A DNA stretch of 35,755 bases, taken from contig JAUXXW010000051.1 of the NCBI GenBank assembly GCA_030684775.1, positions 1-35,755 on the forward strand, written 5' to 3'. Below, in pieces: positions 17,862 to 26,852 of this stretch (position 1 is its first letter; each line of letters begins with the position of its first letter). The notes under the pieces are model-generated. The model had not been told where the DNA came from. It was given only the letters and a program-made list of their open reading frames with translations, and searched no databases. This DNA comes from Pseudomonadota bacterium. Lineage in GTDB: Bacteria; Pseudomonadota; Gammaproteobacteria; Burkholderiales; Thiobacillaceae. Position numbers and translations under genes: made by a program.

Positions 17862-20800
17862 TCAATTCGCATCGTCATGCTCGAAAAACGCCCAGGCGAT
17901 GCGGTAGTCCTCCTCCCGGTTGGCGCGGGCAAAGGGGGCGGTGTAGGTGCGTTCCACGGTGCGGGGGCCGCCGGGGAGAGTGTCGTCCAGCACCCATTGC
18001 GTGATGACGGAGCCGTCCGGGACTTTCGCGGTGCCGCCGAGGCGTCGGGCCTGGTCGTCGTCGGTGTCGCTGGCGTAGGTCCACAGGTCTTCCCAGCCGA
18101 AGTTGCCTTCGCGGACCTTGCCGTCGGGGAACTGGATGCGGGTTTTCGGGGTGGTGCGGCTACCCTTGCGCGGCAGGCCGACGCCGACCAGGCCCTTGCT
18201 GTTGGTGAAGACGATGCGGCCGTTGAGGTCGTACCAGGTGTCGCGCTCGTAGCCCTGCATCACCGGGAACTGGACGCGGTAGATGAGCAGCAGTTCTTCC
18301 AGGGTGAGGCCCAGGGCCTGGGCTACCAGCACGTCGATTTCCACCAGGGCCATGCGGCGGGCGTAGTCGAGGCGCAAGGCGCAGTCGCGGGTCCAGGTGC
18401 TGGTGAGGTTCTGCCAGAAGTCTTGCAGCAGGCGGGGGTTGTCGGGCTGGCTCCAGGACTGGTCGGCGAAGGCCAGGTCGTAGACTTCTTCCCAGAGGGG
18501 GGCGTAGTGGGTGGTGAGGCAGTTGAGGGCGAGGGCACGGCTAACAATTGACGGTTGCCACTCGCTTGGTATTGGAAGTTGGCCAACCAATGTTGTGTTT
18601 GCGTGGCCCATGCCCGTCGACTTCACTCGGAAATCGGCCAGGAGTGACTGCGTATAAGCCACTACGCCACACAACTCCTTGGTGTCTTTGAAGGCATGAC
18701 CCAACAGGGTGTTGATATGCGCAACGCCAGGCGGCACCAAAGTTGTGATGAGCGTGCGCTCAGATGACGGTCCAATCATTTCCCGATTCACCAACCGGAA
18801 ATATTCAGTCACGGCTTTGTGCCGTGGTCGTTGCACTAGAAATCTGTCACCTTCCGAGTTGTAGGGGATGGCGGGCATTTCCGATTCCAATAAACCATGC
18901 CAGCCCACAATCAACTCTTCCCACTCCACCCAACTCACCCTCGGTGTCCGCCGCAGGTATTCGGCGCGGTCGGTCATGGGGCGGTAGTTGGTGCGGGGCA
19001 GGTAGTCGTCGGGCAGGGTTTCCAGGTCGGGTTTTTCGTAGGCCCGGTGGGTGTTACAGACCCGCATGGGGGTTTGATGAAACGGGTTGGCCACAAAGAA
19101 ATGCGGGCCGGAGAGCACCCAATCGGCCGGGCTGGCGGGGAAGCCGGGGGCGCTGGCCGGGCGACGGCTGATGGTGCCGTCGTCTTGCGAGATGGTTTCG
19201 TTCCAATGCTGAGTTGAAAAAAAGTCGCCACCCAAATCTGCCAGGCGACGCGGGTAGGCCGCCAGCTTGGCCAGCACGCTGTTAAGCGCGCCAGCGTGCA
19301 GGGCAGGCAGGCGAGCGCGGCGGGCTGGGGTGCCAGGTTCGTCGTAAAGCTGTGCGAAGACGGTCAGCGCCGGCCCGTCCACCTGAACAATGCGGTCACG
19401 ATGACCTGCGGTGTTCCATTCGTTAGTTTCAGTTTTGAGGCCGCCGGGTAAACCTTGGCCATCATGGTGGTAACAGGAGTCGATGGTTAGTGGCGAATAC
19501 ACGTTGGCAACCAAGTCGAATCTGGGACTGTCCCTGGCAGGTCCGAAAACATTAATACCGAACTTGTTGCGATTTCCTATTGGGAACAGCTTGAACTCGT
19601 TTTGAAACTGAAAATGCAGCCGTAGCCGGGCATACACGACCTCGCGTAGTGCCCCCCCTTCGGGGTCGTCATACGGTCCTTCTGGATGCAGCAAGCCTGT
19701 CACGCCCTGCGGACTGTTCAACCCCCAGGCCAACGGCATGAAACATTTGTAGAGATTGGCCTTCATCCTCTGAAGCAACGGGTAGTTCTGCACCGCATTG
19801 AGGAAGTTCTGGGTGCCTTCCGCCTCATGCAATTCCTCGGACCAGGCGGCTTGCAGGCTGGGAAAATCGCGGAAGGCTTCGCTGCGCAGCTTGGCCAGGT
19901 CGCTGGAGGTGATTTTTCGGATGGCGAAGATGGGGTTTTTCTCGCCCAGGATGCCGGATTCGTTCCATTCCACCTTGAGCCAGGGCGGGTTCCCGAGAAT
20001 CAGGTCGAAGCCCCCCTGCTGGAGCAACACATCGGCGAAAACCAGTTCCCAGTGCATGAAGCGGCGGACCTCGGCCACGGCTTCCACCTGGGTGATGCGG
20101 GGGAAGTGCAGTCTTAGCTTGCTGATGCGCAGTTGGCCGAGTTTGTCGTGCAGGTTGGGCTGGCTGGGGTCCTGGGAAAGTGGGAGCTGGGTTTCCAGGC
20201 CGAACAGGCTGGGTTGGACGTCGGGGACGAGGACCTGGGATGCATCGGGCACGGTGGGTTGCAGGTCCAGGCCGGCCTGGGGAGCAATGTCGACGATATT
20301 GCCTTCCAGGATGGCACCCACCTCCATCCACCATTCCTCGCGGCTGGGTAGGTGGGCGCTGGCGGTAATGGGCCAGAACCAGAGGGCGCACCAGTAATCC
20401 ATCACCAGTTTCAAACGGCGGAATGGGGTGGCCAGGTCGCCATCTTCGTTGAGCAGGCCCTGGCGGCGGATGGCTTCTTTCTGGGCGCGGGAGAAATGGC
20501 GTTTTCCCTCTCCCCGGCCCTCCCCCAGGGGGGGAGGGAGCAAGGGCCAGACCTCCAGGTCGTCTTCGGTGCGCTCCCGGTCCCGGGCCAGGGCCTGGGT
20601 GTGTTCGTCCCATAACTCCTGCACGCGGGCGCTGAGTTGTTGCAGGCGGGCGATTTCATAGTCGTCGAAGGGGGCATTGAAGGCTTTGCGCCAGGTCTTC
20701 AGTCGCTCGAAGTCAGCGGGGTACAGGCTTTTCGCCACCTTGTCGGTGTAGCTGGCCATGCCTGGGTCGGGCAGCAGGAAGTGCCAGATTTCGTCGCCGG

Positions 20801-23063
20801 TTCTGGGCTGGTCCTTGGTTACCTTGCGCGGCGGTTCTTCATGCCAGGCGGGCTTGGCACCTTTCTTCAGGCCGCCGGGGCGGTAGACCTGGTGGCGGGC
20901 GCCGATGAGGCTGTTGCCGGCGAACAACTGGTAGCCGAACCAGGGCACCCGGGCGGGGAGCGGCTGGCCCTGGGCATCGGTTTCGCCATAGATGGCATTG
21001 AGCCACAACGAGACTTCCGCCAGTTCCACCGCCACCGGGTTGAGGTCGACACCGTAGACGTTGCGGTCTGCGATGTACATGCGCACCTTCTGCAGTTCCC
21101 GGGCGTAGTCCTCGTTGGGGATGCGGCGCTTCTGTTCGGCCTGCTTCTTCTCCAGGTAGGCCTCGGATAATTGGTTGACGGCCTCGTTCAAGAACGCGGC
21201 GCTGCCCATGGCCGGCTCGCACACGGTGAGAGTGAGGATGTCGTCGGCCTTCTGCACCCGCTCGCTGTTCAATAACTCCTTGAGGGCGTACTTGACCAGG
21301 CACTGGGTGAGCACCTGGGGGGTGTAGTAGCTGGCGCTTTTCTGCCGGTCGCGGCCGGCCAGGCGGTAGATGAAGCTGCCCTTGGGGTGGCGGCGCAAAA
21401 CCCGCTGGCCCGCCACGTTGACGTCATAGACGCGTTCGTCTTCCTTGTACTCATCCAGGCGACTGGCAGGGACGAACCAGGCGTTTTCCAGCAGGTCGGC
21501 TTCGTTGCTGGAACCGCCACCGCGTGCGGGGCTGGCGGCTTCGTTGTCGGTGTCGTCATCCCCATCGGTGTCGTCGTCGCCGGCTGCCCTGCCCTTCTTG
21601 GGCGCGGGTTTCACCTCATAGAGGTCTTCTGCGGCGAAGAAGCCGCGGTAGGAGAGCAGGGCCTCGTACACGGCGCCCAACTGGTTGATGGACAGGAGCT
21701 GGTAGCTGACACGGCCTCTGCGCTGGCCCCGCTTGCCCCGGGTGAGGGACATGAGCTTGATGATGCGTTGCCAGACATGGTTTGGAAACTGCACCTTGTC
21801 CAGCAGCGGCATGGTGGCGTCGTCGAACAGGCGGCTGTCCAGCGGCGCCAGGGCAAAGGTGTCCTTGGCCCCCTGGGTGGCGTCACGAATGCTCTGCTGT
21901 CCAGTCATGCCGGCGCCCTGGGCCAACAGGCGGAACAGCCGGCGCAGGGTGTTATCGAAGTAGTGGCCTTCGCGTGCATGGGGCGTGGTGAGGGGCTGCA
22001 TCTCCAGGTCGCGCAGGCTCTCCAGGCTGTAGCCCTTGAGGTAGACCTCGCTCTTGGCGATGGGCACATAGCCCAGTTCCGGCCGCGCCTCGATGTAGAA
22101 CATGAACAGCAGGCGGTAGACCATGCGCAGGCATTCCATGCTCAGGTCGGCCGGGTCCAGCTTGTACTGTCCGGAATAGACGCTCTTTTTGCTGCCGCTG
22201 GCCTGTTCGTCGAGTTGGCGAGCCGCTTCGTTGCCGAGGAGTTCGATGGCTTCGCGCAGGGCGTATTTGAGGTCTTCGCTGACGCCAAACGCGTGCTTGT
22301 GGGCGTTTTCGTCCAGGCTTTCCAGCAGGCTGCTGCCTTCCGCAGGCGCCAGGCACTCCTTATGCAGCAGGGCGGCGCAGGCCTTCAGGGTATCGCCGTC
22401 CTTGCGGTCCAGTATTTCCGCCCAGTCGAAACGCAGCGCCCGGTTGTTGGGCCACTTGTAACGGTCCAGCAGCAGCCATTGGTCCAGGCCCACCAGCAGG
22501 ACATAACGCGGCGGGTGGTCGGCGCCGAATACGGCGTCGCTGAGCAGGTCGGCCCAGGTTTCCCCGTGCAGGGCCGAGGGAACCGGCTCGCCGCCGAAGT
22601 GCAGGCTGGTCAGCTTGTGGTCCAACAGGTCTTCGTTTTCCGCACCAGGCTGGTAGGCCGGTATCACCACCAGTCGGGGTAACTGTAACCAGAGCGGGAT
22701 AGGTAGGCCGGCGGCGAGTTCGGTCGGCGCGGGCAAGGTTGCCGGGGCGGGATAGCCCAGGGCTTGCAACAGGCCGGTCTGAATGCGGGTGAACACCTGC
22801 CAGCGCTCGGCATCGTCCTTGGCGCGTTGAATCTGGCCGCGCTGGCTGAACCACTTCTGGGCCCAGCCTTGCAGGCGCTTGTTGGGGGCGCGGTGGGTTT
22901 CCTCGTTGGGGTGGGCGGCTTCGGTGGCAGACTCGGCCGCGTCCCAGCCTTCCAGGCGGGCCTTGATGTCGCCTTTGAAGACTTCGGACAGGTAATGGTG
23001 GCTGTAGAACTCGTTTTCGTTGGCAATGCCGGCGAAGGTCTGGACGGCTTCAAGCACGGGCAT
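17862..23063 (-). CDS. large adenine-specific DNA methyltransferase (DrmMI/PglX-like, Eco57I type)
   Basis: A 1733-aa protein with the N6-adenine methyltransferase motifs: SAM-binding CEPAMGSAAFLNEAV at about residue 613, YGVDLNPVAVELAEVSLW, and catalytic ILGNPPWLKVEW at about 1020. A long N-terminal region (1-550) and a C-terminal target-recognition-like region flank it. Such methylases mark host DNA in BREX and class 1 DISARM. An acidic low-complexity linker (GDDDTDGDDDTDNE) precedes the catalytic part. The ATG at 23063 has GGAG 7 nt upstream and lies 2 nt after the SNF2 helicase stop, so the two are coupled; a frame extension to 23162 overlaps that gene and is not needed. A GC-rich repeat is inserted in frame at 20506-20541. 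Confidence 0.9.
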   Translation of the reverse strand: MPVLEAVQTFAGIANENEFYSHHYLSEVFKGDIKARLEGWDAAESATEAAHPNEETHRAPNKRLQGWAQKWFSQRGQIQRAKDDAERWQVFTRIQTGLLQALGYPAPATLPAPTELAAGLPIPLWLQLPRLVVIPAYQPGAENEDLLDHKLTSLHFGGEPVPSALHGETWADLLSDAVFGADHPPRYVLLVGLDQWLLLDRYKWPNNRALRFDWAEILDRKDGDTLKACAALLHKECLAPAEGSSLLESLDENAHKHAFGVSEDLKYALREAIELLGNEAARQLDEQASGSKKSVYSGQYKLDPADLSMECLRMVYRLLFMFYIEARPELGYVPIAKSEVYLKGYSLESLRDLEMQPLTTPHAREGHYFDNTLRRLFRLLAQGAGMTGQQSIRDATQGAKDTFALAPLDSRLFDDATMPLLDKVQFPNHVWQRIIKLMSLTRGKRGQRRGRVSYQLLSINQLGAVYEALLSYRGFFAAEDLYEVKPAPKKGRAAGDDDTDGDDDTDNEAASPARGGGSSNEADLLENAWFVPASRLDEYKEDERVYDVNVAGQRVLRRHPKGSFIYRLAGRDRQKSASYYTPQVLTQCLVKYALKELLNSERVQKADDILTLTVCEPAMGSAAFLNEAVNQLSEAYLEKKQAEQKRRIPNEDYARELQKVRMYIADRNVYGVDLNPVAVELAEVSLWLNAIYGETDAQGQPLPARVPWFGYQLFAGNSLIGARHQVYRPGGLKKGAKPAWHEEPPRKVTKDQPRTGDEIWHFLLPDPGMASYTDKVAKSLYPADFERLKTWRKAFNAPFDDYEIARLQQLSARVQELWDEHTQALARDRERTEDDLEVWPLLPPPLGEGRGEGKRHFSRAQKEAIRRQGLLNEDGDLATPFRRLKLVMDYWCALWFWPITASAHLPSREEWWMEVGAILEGNIVDIAPQAGLDLQPTVPDASQVLVPDVQPSLFGLETQLPLSQDPSQPNLHDKLGQLRISKLRLHFPRITQVEAVAEVRRFMHWELVFADVLLQQGGFDLILGNPPWLKVEWNESGILGEKNPIFAIRKITSSDLAKLRSEAFRDFPSLQAAWSEELHEAEGTQNFLNAVQNYPLLQRMKANLYKCFMPLAWGLNSPQGVTGLLHPEGPYDDPEGGALREVVYARLRLHFQFQNEFKLFPIGNRNKFGINVFGPARDSPRFDLVANVYSPLTIDSCYHHDGQGLPGGLKTETNEWNTAGHRDRIVQVDGPALTVFAQLYDEPGTPARRARLPALHAGALNSVLAKLAAYPRRLADLGGDFFSTQHWNETISQDDGTISRRPASAPGFPASPADWVLSGPHFFVANPFHQTPMRVCNTHRAYEKPDLETLPDDYLPRTNYRPMTDRAEYLRRTPRVSWVEWEELIVGWHGLLESEMPAIPYNSEGDRFLVQRPRHKAVTEYFRLVNREMIGPSSERTLITTLVPPGVAHINTLLGHAFKDTKELCGVVAYTQSLLADFRVKSTGMGHANTTLVGQLPIPSEWQPSIVSRALALNCLTTHYAPLWEEVYDLAFADQSWSQPDNPRLLQDFWQNLTSTWTRDCALRLDYARRMALVEIDVLVAQALGLTLEELLLIYRVQFPVMQGYERDTWYDLNGRIVFTNSKGLVGVGLPRKGSRTTPKTRIQFPDGKVREGNFGWEDLWTYASDTDDDQARRLGGTAKVPDGSVITQWVLDDTLPGGPRTVERTYTAPFARANREEDYRIAWAFFEHDDAN
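20506..20541. repeat. GC-rich palindromic repeat inside the methylase gene
   Basis: CCCTCTCCCCGGCC and CCCAGGGGGGGAGGGAGC form an imperfect palindrome read in frame as LLPPPLGEGRGEGK. It resembles the dispersed repeats inside polA (33676-33819), though it is on the island. Confidence 0.6.
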
Positions 23064-23065
23064 GG

Positions 23066-26047
23066 TCAGGCTCCGGCGGCAGAGGGGGCTGTGGGATGAC
23101 ACACGCCGGCCAGCACCTGTATCCAGGGCTGGGGCTCGGTGGTGAGGGTGTCGTGCACCCACTGGCGGTAGTCGTCAAAGACGCCGTTGATTTGCTTGCT
23201 GCGCTGCTCGAAGCGACCCCGCTTCACGGTTTCCAGTTGGCGTTCCAGGTCCAGGGTGAGTTGCACAATCTGGCGCTCCTGCAGGCGCTTGAGTTCTGCC
23301 AGGGTGCCTTCCAGGCGCTGTTCGAGGGTGGCGGCAAAGCTGACCTGCTTGTTCAGCATGTGGGCGTGCATGGCCTGCACCGCCTTCGGCAGCGCCGCCT
23401 GCATGGTCTGGGTAATGGCATCCAGTTCCACCGTGTGACCCCGGTTCGGCAGCCCGCCCGCCTTGAGGCCCGCGCGGGCCACGAAGGTGGGGTACGGCTC
23501 CAGGGTGAACTCTGAAGGTGTGGCAGCGGTGTAGATGCGGCTGGCCACTTGCCACTCCACCAGCAGGGGCTGGCCTTTGCGGTTGGGCACCAGGCTCATG
23601 AGGATGAAGGCCTGCTCGCCCGCTTGCAGCTTGTGGCTTTGCAGCAATGGGGCACGGTGGCGGCCGAAGTGGGTGAGCACCCGGTCGCCCAGCCAGTCCA
23701 TGATGGGGTGCTGGGGCCACAGGTAGTGCAACTGGGGCCAGGTGTCTTCCTCCGCCCTGGCCTGGCGGGCCGACTCGATGGCATGGGCCATGCGCTGGGG
23801 GTCGGCACACAGGGCGTAATGGTCGTTGGCGGCCTGCACTTCACGCGGCAACTGGCGCAGGCGCTCCTGGAGGTCATAGGGGGCGGTCAAGGCGATGAGT
23901 TGCTCGGTATCTTCCGCTGACCATTGGCATAGGGTCTGCCCGTGGTTGAGCTGGGTGAGCGCCGTCTTGGCATAGTGGAAGTCGCTGTCGAACAGGGAGG
24001 CGGGGGCGTCGATATGGTTCAGGCTGTTGTCGGGGGGCTGGGCATCGTCCGTCTGGTTATGGTCACCACCCATGCCACCACCACCAAACAACTCCATGAG
24101 CCAATCGCCTTCGTTTTCGCCGTTCTCCAGGCCTTTGGTCTGTGCCGCCTTGTCCATGGCGGCTTCAACCTGCTCCGGCGTTTTGCCATTGGCCATGAAA
24201 TCAGCGACTTTCTCGGCTTCCTTGTCCGGGTCGTAGACATTGAGGAAGGCCGAGGGGTCACCCAGGTTGACGTTGGCTTGCTCGTCCTTCTTTTCCAGGA
24301 TTTCCAGGATGCGCAGGTCACCCTTGATTTTCTCGGTCACGGCCTCGGTGAACAGATAGATGATGTGGGGCTGCTGCTTCTGCCCGTAGCGGTCGACCCG
24401 GCCATTGCGCTGCTGGAAAACCATCAGAGACCAGGGCAGGTCGAAGTGCACCAGGCGGTGGCTGAAGTAGTGCAGGTTCAGGCCTTCGCTCGCCACATCC
24501 GAACACAGCAGAACCCGCATGGGGTCATCGAGACGGCCGAAGCGCTCCACCAGTTCCTGCTGGTCGGTGTCCGACATCTGGCCATAGAGCACCTCTATCT
24601 GACGCGGCTTGAGCTTGAGGTCGTTGCTGAGCTGCTGGTACAGCCAGCGCAGGGTCTCGATGCGCTCGGAGAAGATGACCAGGCGGTCGGTGGCGTCATG
24701 CATCTGCCAGCCGAAGTCCGGCGAACGCAGGAACTGCAAGAGGCGCTGGTATTTGCTGAACTGGCCGGCTGCCGGGTCTTGCACCAGGGCCTTCAAGGAC
24801 TCGGCCAGGACTTGCAGGCCGTTCACTTCATCCAGCTCGTCCGAGGTCGGGTTGGATTTGCCCGACAGGATTTCGATGCGCTTCTGGGTGGACTCCAGAG
24901 CCGCGGCGGGGCTGGAGAACAGCCCCTTCTGCAGGCCGATGCGCTGGAGTTCCTGCTGGCGGCCTGCCTTGTGCTGCCCTGCCTGAGTGAACGCGACGTC
25001 GAGCAGCGCACGGTAGGCCGCTTCTTCGAGTGGGCTGGCGGCCTGGCGCAAGCAGGTGGTCTTGCGCTCCTGGAAGTCGGCGGATACCTGGTCTTTGATG
25101 TCCTTCTTGAAGCGGCGAATCACCAGGCCTTTGCTGCGGAAATCCTCGGGGGTGTAGTCGTCCGGGTCGGAAATCGCCGTGGGGTCGAGCAGGCTCATCA
25201 AGGAGGCGAAGCTGCGCGCCGAACCATCGTGGGGCGTGGCCGACAGCAGCATGAGGGTGTCCGAGCGGGTCGCCAGCAACTTGGCCAGGCGGGCGCGGCG
25301 GGACAGGCCGGATTCCCCCGCCCGGGCCGCCACGTTGTGGCACTCGTCGATGACGATGATGTCCCACCAGGCGTTTTCCAGGTAGTTGCGGTACTCCAGA
25401 TTGCTCTTGAGGGTGTCGACGGAAATGATGCTGCGGTCGAAGTGGTTGAACGGGTTGTGGTTGGCGGGTATGCGGTTGCGCACCCGCGCCAGGCCAACCG
25501 AATCCAGCCGCACCAGGGGGATGGAGAAGCGGCTCCACCATTCCTTCTGGAACTGGGTGAGCATGGCCTTCTGGGTCACCACCAGGATGCGCTTGCCGCG
25601 ACCCCGCTGAATCAACTCGGTGGCCAGCACCCCGGCTTCCAGGGTCTTGCCCAGGCCCACCGAGTCGGCAATCAGGATGCGGGAGCGCGGTTGCCGCAGG
25701 GCCTGCAAGGCCGGGTCCAACTGGTAAGGCACCAGGTTCATGACGCCGCGATGGCCGAGGTGGATTTTCTCGTCGTTGGCGACGCCGCGGCGGCGATGGC
25801 TTTCCAGGTACAGCACGGTGGCGTTGTAAGCTGGGGTGTCGTCCGGCACCAGTTCGGTCTTGGCCGGGTCGAGGATGTCGATGGCATCCTCAAGGCTGGT
25901 CAGGAACATAGCTGACTGGCCGCGAACCAGCTCGGAGATACCGTCACAGGTGAGGAGCCACCCGCCATCAACTGCGGGGTCGACACGACGAATCAGCCAT
26001 TCTTCATCACGAATAACGGCTCGTGCGCCGGGGGCGAAGGGGAGCAT
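23066..26047 (-). CDS. SNF2-type helicase, DrmD-like
   Basis: A 993-aa SF2 ATPase of the SNF2/HepA type. Motifs: DSVGLGKT (128-135), DIIVIDECHNVA with DECH at 234-237, LLSATPHDG, then the second lobe with CSDVASEGLNL and QQRNGRVDRYGQ. The N-terminal start FAPGARAVIRDEEWLIRRVD fits DISARM DrmD proteins, which pair with a DrmMI methylase directly downstream, as here (2-nt gap). It would move on double-stranded DNA. The ATG at 26047 has no clear ribosome site, but it lies 12 nt after, and in the same frame as, a small broken ORF, so it may have been translated by coupling. Function in defence is inferred from context. Confidence 0.88.
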   Translation of the reverse strand: MLPFAPGARAVIRDEEWLIRRVDPAVDGGWLLTCDGISELVRGQSAMFLTSLEDAIDILDPAKTELVPDDTPAYNATVLYLESHRRRGVANDEKIHLGHRGVMNLVPYQLDPALQALRQPRSRILIADSVGLGKTLEAGVLATELIQRGRGKRILVVTQKAMLTQFQKEWWSRFSIPLVRLDSVGLARVRNRIPANHNPFNHFDRSIISVDTLKSNLEYRNYLENAWWDIIVIDECHNVAARAGESGLSRRARLAKLLATRSDTLMLLSATPHDGSARSFASLMSLLDPTAISDPDDYTPEDFRSKGLVIRRFKKDIKDQVSADFQERKTTCLRQAASPLEEAAYRALLDVAFTQAGQHKAGRQQELQRIGLQKGLFSSPAAALESTQKRIEILSGKSNPTSDELDEVNGLQVLAESLKALVQDPAAGQFSKYQRLLQFLRSPDFGWQMHDATDRLVIFSERIETLRWLYQQLSNDLKLKPRQIEVLYGQMSDTDQQELVERFGRLDDPMRVLLCSDVASEGLNLHYFSHRLVHFDLPWSLMVFQQRNGRVDRYGQKQQPHIIYLFTEAVTEKIKGDLRILEILEKKDEQANVNLGDPSAFLNVYDPDKEAEKVADFMANGKTPEQVEAAMDKAAQTKGLENGENEGDWLMELFGGGGMGGDHNQTDDAQPPDNSLNHIDAPASLFDSDFHYAKTALTQLNHGQTLCQWSAEDTEQLIALTAPYDLQERLRQLPREVQAANDHYALCADPQRMAHAIESARQARAEEDTWPQLHYLWPQHPIMDWLGDRVLTHFGRHRAPLLQSHKLQAGEQAFILMSLVPNRKGQPLLVEWQVASRIYTAATPSEFTLEPYPTFVARAGLKAGGLPNRGHTVELDAITQTMQAALPKAVQAMHAHMLNKQVSFAATLEQRLEGTLAELKRLQERQIVQLTLDLERQLETVKRGRFEQRSKQINGVFDDYRQWVHDTLTTEPQPWIQVLAGVCHPTAPSAAGA

Positions 26048-26059
26048 GTTGATTGGTTG

Positions 26060-26440
26060 TCAGGACTCGTGGGCCAAGGCGGTGAGCGGCATCAAACTAT
26101 GTGCGGCGGATTGGTACAGGACTTCCTGGCACTGGCCGGCACGTAGCCACGCACAAACCGGCCGGTTTCGGCACCGGCCTCTGTTGGGTTCATGGACGTG
26201 GAAGTCTTCCTCACCGAGACGATTTTGTGTGTTTATCCGGTCATCACGGACTGGCCGTTGCCAGTCGTAGCGGGTTGCACATCAGCCTGCCAGCACCTTG
26301 CGCAGCGCACTCGGGGTGTGACGGGCTGCGGCGCAGAGTAACTCATCATCCTCGGGCGAGCACAACCCGCGCGAACTGATCCAAACGACAACGCTGCAAG
26401 GATCTGCGCGCTGTTGGCCGTTAACGTGACACATGTTCAT
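26060..26440 (-). pseudogene. small ORF before drmD, interrupted by TGA
   Basis: A frame of 126 codons plus stop runs from ATG 26440 to TGA 26060-26062 with one internal TGA at 26282-26284. The first part (52 aa) contains VVVWISSRGLCSPEDDELL and ARHTPSALRKVLAG; the second contains YDWQRPVRDDRINTQNRLGE, FHVHEPN and CQEVLYQSAAHSLMPL. Both look protein-like and Cys-rich (CAWLRAGQC), which is why I join them. The frame is the same as that of the SNF2 helicase, 12 nt on. I do not recognise the family. It may be the decayed first gene of the operon (for example CGA to TGA), or two short ORFs. An AAACCGGCCGGTTT palindrome lies inside at 26155-26168. The 5' end abuts a repeat at 26451-26517, which may have removed the original promoter or start. 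Confidence 0.4.
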
Positions 26441-26450
26441 GTACCCGCTT

Positions 26451-26517
26451 TAGCGCAGGCGTCTCGCCTGCCTGGTAAGGCTGATCAGAAGAACGAGCCG
26501 GCGAGACGCCGGCGCTA
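26451..26517. repeat. REP-like inverted repeat, second type
   Basis: Arms TAGCGCAGGCGTCTCGCCTG (26451-26470) and CCGGCGAGACGCCGGCGCTA (26498-26517) pair with two mismatches around a 27-nt loop. This GTCTCGCC family is distinct from the three GTAGGTTGGGC elements outside the island. Confidence 0.75.
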
Positions 26518-26639
26518 CATGCGCGACCTGGTTTCATCAACCTGGGTGGTACCTGGCCGCCATGACCGTTAGTACCTGCACCCGCTCGACAAGACGGGCT
26601 GCGGCATCTGGGGCTGCGATGAATTGATGGCGGCACTCG

Positions 26640-26819
26640 GGCGACAGGGGCGACAGGGGCGACTTGCCGCAAGGAGCGGGGAATCTTGAGGAAAGTACCA
26701 CGGGCGACGAAGGCGACATTCAGTCAGGTGAGCGTCGCTGTCGCCTTGTCGTCACCCGGCCCGTCGCCCGCCGGGCAGCAGGCACGCGCAAGGAATGTCG
26801 CCCTGTCGCCCGTGTCGCC
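26640..26819. repeat. cluster of GGCGACA / TGTCGCC repeats, possible iterons
   Basis: GGCGAC(A) occurs at 26640, 26649, 26658, 26703 and 26712 (first three at exact 9-bp steps); the inverted (T)GTCGCC occurs at 26739, 26763, 26796, 26804 and 26813. The two halves face each other. The cluster lies just behind the DUF3987 gene, so it may be the island's replication origin. Part of it is also translated in a short ORF, so coding repeats are an alternative. Confidence 0.4.
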
Positions 26820-26852
26820 CCGATGGTAAAGCGCGTCCGGGTTGGCGCTCAT
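26724..26852 (-). CDS. small ORF coupled to the DUF3987 gene
   Basis: A 42-codon ORF whose ATG (26850-26852) overlaps the DUF3987 stop as ATGA. The product starts MSANPDALYHRGDTGD and ends KATATLT. No family is recognised. The overlap argues for translation; the short length and the repeat content argue against it. Confidence 0.35.
   Translation of the reverse strand: MSANPDALYHRGDTGDRATFLARACCPAGDGPGDDKATATLT

Noticed and set aside
26282-26284. Selenocysteine or programmed readthrough at the internal TGA
   Set aside because: I see no clear SECIS-like hairpin directly after it; a nonsense mutation is simpler. Left open only as a test.
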